From JAVBMO01 sp031552355 (GTDB lineage: Bacteria > Bacteroidota > Bacteroidia > Bacteroidales > P3), in the NCBI GenBank assembly GCA_031552355.1, contig JAVBMO010000148.1:1-18139 (forward strand): a stretch of DNA of 18,139 nt. The letters are read 5' to 3'. The position numbers and the translations under genes were made by a program. Below are positions 12,360 to 18,139 of the stretch, piece after piece. Below the pieces are notes generated by a model, which made no database searches, was not told where the DNA came from, and saw only the letters and a list, made by a program, of their open reading frames with translations. Within the stretch, counting starts at the first letter, position 1. The number at the start of each line of letters is the position of its first letter.

Positions 12360-15300
12360 ATGTCGCAATTCACTCATTTGCATGTTCACACACAATATTC
12401 CATTCTTGATGGTGCTGCCAATATAAAGAAGCTTGTCTCTCGCGTAAAAGAACTGGGTATGAATTCCTTGGCCATCACAGATCATGGGAATATGTTTGGG
12501 GCTTTAGAATTTTACAATGAAGCCACTAAACAAGGCATTAAACCTATTTTAGGTTGTGAAATGTATGTTGCCGACAACCGTTTTGAGAAAAAAGGACGCG
12601 AAGACCGTAGTGGTTACCACTTGATTTTATTGGCAAAAAACAAAACCGGATACAATAACATCGTAAAACTCTGCTCATTAGCTTATAAACGAGAACATTA
12701 TTACTACACACCCCGTGTGGACAAGGAATTACTTCGTTTGCATAACGAAGGCATTATTGCCTGTTCTGCTTGTTTGGGTGGCGAAATTCCCTACTATATT
12801 CTTGAAAATGACTTGATAAAAGCAGAAAAAGCCTTGCAAGATTATTTGGAAATTTATGGAGAGGATTTCTATTTGGAACTACAAAATCACGGACTTGAAA
12901 AACAACATATTGTAAACAAAGCCCTGAGATTTTTTTCCGAAAAGCACAATGTGAAACTCATTGCCTCCAACGACACCCATTTCATTCATAAAGAAGACAA
13001 AGATCCACACCATGTGCTTATTTGCCTGAATACCGGCCGGGATTTCGATGATATGGATGCCATGCATTATTCCGGCGAAGAATATATCAAGTCGCAGGAA
13101 GAAATGGAATCCCTTTTTTCGGAATATCCTGAAGCTGTTGGAAATACACAGGATATTGTTCAAAAAGTAGAAGATTACAATATCAAGCAGGAGGTTTTAT
13201 TGCCGGTATTCCCTTTGCCAGAAGGATTTTCTTCGGAAATGGAATATTTGCGCCATATAACTATGGAAGGTGCCAAAAAACGGTATCCCGAATTAACCGA
13301 GCCGATTTTAGAACGTATCAATTTTGAATTGGATACCATTGAGAATATGGGCTTTCCCGGATATTTCTTGATTGTTCAGGATTTTATTAACACTGCGAAA
13401 AATGATTTAGGAGTTATTGTAGGCCCGGGACGGGGTTCGGCTGCCGGTTCTGCAGTAGCCTATTGCATTGGAATCACAAATGTTGACCCTATTTATTACC
13501 ATTTGCTGTTTGAACGTTTTCTGAATCCTGAACGTATTAGTTTGCCCGATGTCGATGTGGATTTTGATGATGAAGGCCGTGCCAAAGTACTGAATTATGT
13601 TATTGACAAATATGGCGCTGACCATGTTTCTCAGGTAGTTACCTTTGGAACCATGGCAGCAAAGTCGTCTATCCGCGATGTGGCGCGGGTTATGAAACTG
13701 CCGTTGCCCGAAGCCGACCGTTTGGCAAAATTGGTCCCTGATGCACCCGGAACCAGTCTAAAAAAAGCATTTAAAGAAGTTCCCGAATTGAATGCAGAAC
13801 GCGAAAAAGGTTCTGATTTGGTGAAAAAAGTACTTCAATTTGCTGAAACCTTGGAAGGCTCTGTCAGAAACGTTGGAACACATGCTTGCGCCGTAATCAT
13901 TGGCCCCGACGATATTTCCAATCATGTCCCTTTAGCTTTGTTGAAAGATTCGGAAATGTCCGTTACCCAATTTGAAGGCAGTTTGATTGAATCGGCAGGC
14001 ATGCTGAAAATGGACTTCTTGGGTTTGAAAACCCTTTCCATCATTAAATCTGCTTGCGAAAATATTTACAAGCAGCACAAAGTACATATCAATATAGATG
14101 AAATTCCTTTGGACGACGCCAAAACTTTTGAATTATACCAAAAAGGAAATACCGTCGGCACATTCCAGTTCGAATCCGAAGGAATGCAAATGTATCTTCG
14201 CGACCTGAAGCCCAATCGTTTTGAAGATTTAATTGCGATGAATGCCTTGTATCGCCCGGGGCCAATGCAGTATATCCCTTCTTTTGTGAATCGTAAACAT
14301 GGCATAGAAAAAATAGAATACGATTTGTCCTGCATGGAGGAATATTTGGGCGAAACGTATGGAATTACCGTTTACCAAGAACAGGTAATGCTTTTGTCGC
14401 AATTGATGGCCAATTTCACCAAAGGCGATGCAGACACTTTGCGGAAAGCCATGGGGAAAAAGCAAGCCGATGTCTTGGCAAAGATGAAACCCAAATTTAT
14501 TGAAGGTTGTAAAACCAATGGCCATGACGAAAAAATCTGTGAAAAGGTTTGGTCTGACTGGGAAAAATTTGCCGAATACGCTTTCAACAAATCGCATTCC
14601 ACTTGTTATTCGTTGGTGGCTTATCAAACGGCTTACCTCAAAGCGCATTATCCTGCCGAATACATGGCTGCGGTTTTAACCCACAACCTTAGCGATATTA
14701 AAAAAATCACATTCTTTATTGATGAATGCCGCAAACAGAAAATTCCTGTCCTAGGCCCGTCGATAAATGAGTCGGATATAAATTTTATGGTGAATGCCAA
14801 AGGCGAAATCCGTTTTGGGTTGGGTGCCATAAAAAATGTAGGAGAAAATGCTGCGGAAGATATTATTCGTGAACGGACGGAAAACGGCGAATTTAAAACT
14901 ATTTTTGATTTCGTAAAACGAATAAACCTCCGTTCCGTAAATCGCAGATGCATTGAATCATTGGCCTTGGCCGGTGCTTTCGACAGTTTTCCGGATATTA
15001 CACGTGCCCAGTTTTTCCATCAAAACAATTCCGAAGACAAAACCATTATCGAAAAATTGATTTCTTTCGGGAACCAGTTTCAACAAAATTTGTCTTCGGC
15101 ACAGGCTTCGCTTTTTGGCGACTCTGAAAGTCAAGATTTAATGAATCCTGAAATTCCAGAGGTGGAACCCTGGCCAAATATAGAAACCCTGAAAAAAGAA
15201 AAGGAAATGACCGGTTTCTATCTTTCCGGCCATCCTTTGGATGAGTATAAAGATGAGATAAAATTTTTCACAAATACTGCGATTTCAGAAATAAACGAAG

Positions 15301-15839
15301 ATTTAGCTAAACTCAGGGCAAAAGGTGAATTGAAATTCGCCGGAATTATTACTTCGGCAGCCAATCGCTCTACTAAAACAGGAAAGCCTTTCGGTTCATT
15401 CACATTGGAAGATTATGATGATTCTATTTCTATTTCCATTTTTAGCGAAGATTACTTGAATTTTAAACCATTTCTAACCCAAGGGATTATGGTTGGAATA
15501 AAAGCAATTGTGAAGGAAAGAGGCTGGGGTACCGATGAATCTCAAAAACGTGCGTTGGAACTGAAAATCAACAAAATGGTACTTCTCGATGAAGTAATTC
15601 CCAATTTTGCAAAACATTTATGGATATACGTTTCTTTGGATAATATTAATCATTCCTTTGCTACAAATATGGGAAAACTCGGAAAAAAATCCAAAGGGAA
15701 ATCCAATCTTTCGATTCAAGTGGAAGATCATGTCGAACAATTGAAGCTTAGCATGCATTCGAAACACAAAATTGAGATAAAAAAATTCTTGGAAAACATA
15801 AAGGAAGTTCCTGAAATCAACGGATATAAAATAGAGTAG
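12360..15839 (+). CDS. dnaE: DNA polymerase III alpha subunit (DnaE)
   Basis: This 1159-residue replicative polymerase is close in length to E. coli DnaE. The N-terminal PHP domain has THLHVH (5-10) and ITDHGN (39-44). The polymerase palm has the GRGS motif around 355-362 and PDVDVDF (396-402), where Asp397 and Asp399 match the E. coli catalytic pair Asp401/Asp403. The third catalytic residue is Asp552 in KMDFLGLKTL. A GHPLDEY segment sits near residue 955 and an OB-fold (FAGIITSA onward) starts around 990. The metal-binding PHP histidines seen are intact. The ATG at 12360 gives the standard MSQFTHLHVHT start. No intein or split is seen. Confidence 0.97.
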   Translation: MSQFTHLHVHTQYSILDGAANIKKLVSRVKELGMNSLAITDHGNMFGALEFYNEATKQGIKPILGCEMYVADNRFEKKGREDRSGYHLILLAKNKTGYNNIVKLCSLAYKREHYYYTPRVDKELLRLHNEGIIACSACLGGEIPYYILENDLIKAEKALQDYLEIYGEDFYLELQNHGLEKQHIVNKALRFFSEKHNVKLIASNDTHFIHKEDKDPHHVLICLNTGRDFDDMDAMHYSGEEYIKSQEEMESLFSEYPEAVGNTQDIVQKVEDYNIKQEVLLPVFPLPEGFSSEMEYLRHITMEGAKKRYPELTEPILERINFELDTIENMGFPGYFLIVQDFINTAKNDLGVIVGPGRGSAAGSAVAYCIGITNVDPIYYHLLFERFLNPERISLPDVDVDFDDEGRAKVLNYVIDKYGADHVSQVVTFGTMAAKSSIRDVARVMKLPLPEADRLAKLVPDAPGTSLKKAFKEVPELNAEREKGSDLVKKVLQFAETLEGSVRNVGTHACAVIIGPDDISNHVPLALLKDSEMSVTQFEGSLIESAGMLKMDFLGLKTLSIIKSACENIYKQHKVHINIDEIPLDDAKTFELYQKGNTVGTFQFESEGMQMYLRDLKPNRFEDLIAMNALYRPGPMQYIPSFVNRKHGIEKIEYDLSCMEEYLGETYGITVYQEQVMLLSQLMANFTKGDADTLRKAMGKKQADVLAKMKPKFIEGCKTNGHDEKICEKVWSDWEKFAEYAFNKSHSTCYSLVAYQTAYLKAHYPAEYMAAVLTHNLSDIKKITFFIDECRKQKIPVLGPSINESDINFMVNAKGEIRFGLGAIKNVGENAAEDIIRERTENGEFKTIFDFVKRINLRSVNRRCIESLALAGAFDSFPDITRAQFFHQNNSEDKTIIEKLISFGNQFQQNLSSAQASLFGDSESQDLMNPEIPEVEPWPNIETLKKEKEMTGFYLSGHPLDEYKDEIKFFTNTAISEINEDLAKLRAKGELKFAGIITSAANRSTKTGKPFGSFTLEDYDDSISISIFSEDYLNFKPFLTQGIMVGIKAIVKERGWGTDESQKRALELKINKMVLLDEVIPNFAKHLWIYVSLDNINHSFATNMGKLGKKSKGKSNLSIQVEDHVEQLKLSMHSKHKIEIKKFLENIKEVPEINGYKIE

Positions 15840-15912
15840 AGAGGAATTAAGAATGAACACTTAGCTAAACCAAAACATACCTCATTTGTTATACAAAGCA
15901 AAACAGGGAATT

Positions 15913-16647
15913 ATGCTTTGTATCAACAGTCCTTTTTCGGATATTTATTTTAACTTGGCGGCAGAGGAATATCTGTTAAAAAATTTCTCGGACAATTTTT
16001 TTGTTCTTTCACAAAATGAACCGTCGGTTGTTTTGGGGAAGTTTCAGGATGTCAATGCGGAAATCAATCGGAATTTTGCAGAAGAAAAACGAGTGAAAAT
16101 TGCACGCAGAATTTCAGGTGGGGGTTGTGTTTTTCAGGATTCCGGGAACTTCAACCTTAGTTTTATAGAAACCGGCAACAATATCCGTTTTGAGAAATTT
16201 ACAAATCGTATTTTGGCTTTCCTTTCATCTCAAGGCATTGATACTGAATCTCAAAATCAAAGAGGGATTTTTATCAAAGAATTGAAAATTTCGGGCAATG
16301 CCCAATATGTTTACAAAGACAGGGTTTTGTATCATGCAACTTTACTTTACTCAGCCGATTTAAGTTCTCTTGCCGACATTTTGGAAGGGAAACAAACTGA
16401 ATCCGAGTATTCTGCACAGCGGAGAAAATATGTAAAATCCGTCAAAAGTCCGGTTACCAATATTTGCAAATATCTTCAAAATCCACTTGAAACGGAAGAT
16501 TTTAGAGAAGTTATTTTCAATTATTTTCTCGAAGAAACTACCGGCAATAAATCCTATCAATTGAGTGGAGAAGACATTTTGGCTGTCAATTCTTTAAAAA
16601 GTAGCAAATACACTACTTCAAAATGGATTTTGAATAACAGACTTTGA
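15913..16647 (+). CDS. lplA: Lipoate-protein ligase A-like protein
   Basis: This 244-residue protein has the catalytic fold of the biotin/lipoate ligase family. It would activate lipoate with ATP and attach it to the lysine of lipoyl domains in the cytoplasm. Motifs are NLAAEEYLL (14-22), NEPSVVLGKFQ (35-45), RRISGGG (65-71) and KISGNAQ (125-131) with the conserved Lys125, followed by HATLL (141-145) and DLSSLADIL. In the RRxSGGGxVxHDxGN signature the usual His is Gln75 (VFQDSGN). The protein is shorter than E. coli LplA (about 337 residues) and lacks most of the C-terminal accessory domain. An in-frame TTG at 15886 would add nine residues, and the ATG at 15913 is preferred. The E2 gene follows by 145 bp and is the likely substrate. 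Confidence 0.9.
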   Translation: MLCINSPFSDIYFNLAAEEYLLKNFSDNFFVLSQNEPSVVLGKFQDVNAEINRNFAEEKRVKIARRISGGGCVFQDSGNFNLSFIETGNNIRFEKFTNRILAFLSSQGIDTESQNQRGIFIKELKISGNAQYVYKDRVLYHATLLYSADLSSLADILEGKQTESEYSAQRRKYVKSVKSPVTNICKYLQNPLETEDFREVIFNYFLEETTGNKSYQLSGEDILAVNSLKSSKYTTSKWILNNRL

Positions 16648-16792
16648 AAATTTCAAAATCTGGAACAATGCTTTCTCCCTAATTTCCTACTCTTTATTTC
16701 TCCTTTCTTAACTGCATTAAACTTTTTCATTACTAAATTGTTTCATAATAAGTATTTACAACAAAAGTAAAAACTCTTAAAACATAGAAGTT

Positions 16793-18058
16793 ATGGCAAC
16801 GTTTGATATAAAAATGCCCAAATTGGGTGAAAGTATAACCGAAGGAACCATCATGTCGTGGTTTGTGAAGGAAGGCGATACAATTGAGGAAAACGATGTT
16901 TTGTTTGAAGTAAACACAGCGAAAGTTAGTGCAGAAGTGCCTTCGCCTGTTGCCGGAAAAATCTTGAAAATTCTTTTTGAAGAAGGCGATACCGTGGAAA
17001 TAGGACAGGTGGTTGTGGTGGTTGAAATAGAAGGCGAAGCGTCTGACAGTGGGGAAATAGCCGAAAGTCCAAAAGAGGATCCCGAAGGAACGGAAATTGT
17101 AGTACAAGCGAAAGAACCTTTGGCCGAAACAAACGATAATAGTCAGTTTTATTCTCCGGTAGTTCTGCAAAAAGCGCAAGAAGCAAATATTTCTAAAGAA
17201 GAGTTGGATAAACTTTCCGGTTCCGGCGAAGGAGGCCGTGTAACCAAAAAAGATATTGAACAATATATTGCACAACGAAAATCCGGAACTTCCGAAACCA
17301 TTCAACAAGAAGTACAACTTCCGGCCACGAACAAACCAGTTTCCGAAAAGCAATTTTCTTCCGAAGACGAAATTATTGAAATGGATGTAGTCCGCCGTAC
17401 CATTGCAGATCACATGGTATTGTCAAAAAAGACTTCGGCGCATGTGACCACGGTGGTCGAAGTAGATGTGACCAAGTTGGTGCATTGGCGCGAACATCAC
17501 AAAGAAGAATTCCAACATCGCGAAGGAATCAATCTGACCTTTATGCCTGCCATTGTGGAAGCCACCACCAAAGCTTTGACAGATTTCCCAAGAGTAAATT
17601 CTTCTGTGGAGGGCGTCCGGATTATTCAAAAGAAACGGATTAATGTAGGTGTGGCGGTTTCGCTCAATGATGGAAATTTGGTGGTGCCGGTTATTAAGGA
17701 TGCCGATAAATTAAGTTTTAGCGGATTGGCATTGTCTGTGGATTCTTTGGCAGCCAAAGCCCGCCAAAATAAACTCACTTTAGACGAAGTGCAAGAAGGT
17801 ACCTTTACCATCACAAACTATGGCTCTTTCAAAAATATTATTGCCACGCCGATTATCAACCAGCCCCAAGTGGCTATTTTGGGTGTGGGCTATATTGAAA
17901 AAAAACCTGCTGTGGTGGAAACTCCCGAAGGCGACATGATTGCCATTCGGCACAAAATGTATTTGTCTTTGTCTTTCGACCACCGCATTATTGATGGGGC
18001 TTTGGGAGGAATGTTCCTGAAACGCATTGCCGATTATTTGGAACATTGGGAAAAATAA
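16793..18058 (+). CDS. 2-oxo acid dehydrogenase E2 (dihydrolipoyl acyltransferase)
   Basis: This 421-residue E2 has three domains. A lipoyl domain (about 2-78) has the lipoyl lysine Lys44 in FEVNTAKVSAEVPSP. A peripheral subunit-binding domain (about 119-163) has YSPVVLQKAQ and GRVTKKDIEQYI. The catalytic acyltransferase domain (about 192-421) ends with the active-site SFDHRIIDG (394-402, His397 and Asp401). The linkers are acidic and Glu-rich after the lipoyl domain, and Thr/Gln-rich after the binding domain. It moves the acyl group from E1-bound intermediates to CoA. The single lipoyl domain and the following probable E1 gene fit a branched-chain (bkd-type) complex, but pyruvate cannot be ruled out. 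The start is ATG at 16793, preceded by GAAG. No convincing -7 box is seen in the 145-bp gap upstream. Confidence 0.95.
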   Translation: MATFDIKMPKLGESITEGTIMSWFVKEGDTIEENDVLFEVNTAKVSAEVPSPVAGKILKILFEEGDTVEIGQVVVVVEIEGEASDSGEIAESPKEDPEGTEIVVQAKEPLAETNDNSQFYSPVVLQKAQEANISKEELDKLSGSGEGGRVTKKDIEQYIAQRKSGTSETIQQEVQLPATNKPVSEKQFSSEDEIIEMDVVRRTIADHMVLSKKTSAHVTTVVEVDVTKLVHWREHHKEEFQHREGINLTFMPAIVEATTKALTDFPRVNSSVEGVRIIQKKRINVGVAVSLNDGNLVVPVIKDADKLSFSGLALSVDSLAAKARQNKLTLDEVQEGTFTITNYGSFKNIIATPIINQPQVAILGVGYIEKKPAVVETPEGDMIAIRHKMYLSLSFDHRIIDGALGGMFLKRIADYLEHWEK

Positions 18059-18085
18059 ATTTAAACGATTAGAATTTTGTACGCC

Positions 18086-18139
18086 ATGAAAAAATATGAT
18101 ATCATAAACACCGATAAGGAAACCCTGAAACGATGGTAC
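18086..18139 (+). CDS. Start of probable 2-oxo acid dehydrogenase E1, truncated by window end
   Basis: An ATG at 18086, 27 bp after the E2 stop, opens a frame that runs to the window end (18 codons, MKKYDIINTDKETLKRWY). The short spacing indicates the same operon as E2. The N-terminus resembles, from memory, the start of Bacteroidetes fused alpha/beta E1 (2-oxoisovalerate dehydrogenase-like) proteins that follow E2. With only 18 residues the assignment leans mainly on context. Confidence 0.55.
   Translation, partial: MKKYDIINTDKETLKRWY

Noticed and set aside
12161..12409. An 82-codon plus-strand frame before dnaE
   Set aside because: It begins inside the terminator hairpin, has a Phe-rich low-complexity composition typical of translated AT-rich DNA, and overlaps the start of dnaE in another frame.

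Overview
This 18.1-kb window is an ordinary chromosomal stretch of an AT-rich member of the Bacteroidota, most likely Bacteroidales. The evidence is the repeated use of the Bacteroidetes -7 promoter box TAnnTTTG, weak Shine-Dalgarno sequences, an SbsA-type Ig-like lipoprotein, a secreted PKD/Ig protein ending in the gliding-motility/type IX secretion type B sorting domain, and a lipoate ligase / E2 / E1 cluster of a type common in this phylum. The genus cannot be told from the sequence.

Layout. The left 5 kb reads leftward. From the middle outward it holds a three-gene HipB / HipS-like / HipT-like toxin-antitoxin operon (4992 to 3507), a 565-residue lipoprotein (3418 to 1721), the GTPase Era (1414 to 539) and a secreted alpha/beta hydrolase cut by the window edge (518 to 1). 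The rest reads rightward: mutS2, a periplasmic thioredoxin with a strong terminator, a DnaQ-like 3'-5' exonuclease, an 893-residue secreted T9SS cargo protein, dnaE, a lipoate-protein ligase, a 2-oxo acid dehydrogenase E2, and the first 18 codons of what is probably the E1 gene. No rRNA, tRNA, CRISPR array or transposase gene was found.

How the genes work together. The lipoate ligase probably attaches lipoate to Lys44 of the E2, and the E1 would form the same complex. Era (30S assembly), MutS2 (ribosome rescue or DNA repair) and DnaE (replication) are housekeeping genes. The toxin-antitoxin operon sits in the divergent gap in front of mutS2. Three copies of a 14-bp operator, 40-41 bp apart, bracket the hipB promoter and reach the mutS2 promoter.

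Most interesting parts: (1) the split HipA arranged B-S-T with two ATGA overlaps, with Thr-Ile-Thr where characterised HipT has Ser-x-Ser; (2) the three-operator array shared between hipB and mutS2; (3) a perfect 18-bp palindrome at the predicted mutS2 transcription start; (4) two intergenic, MITE-like elements (8211-8444 and 11938-12124) with imperfect terminal inverted repeats and internal hairpins, the first ending 5 bp before the exonuclease start codon.
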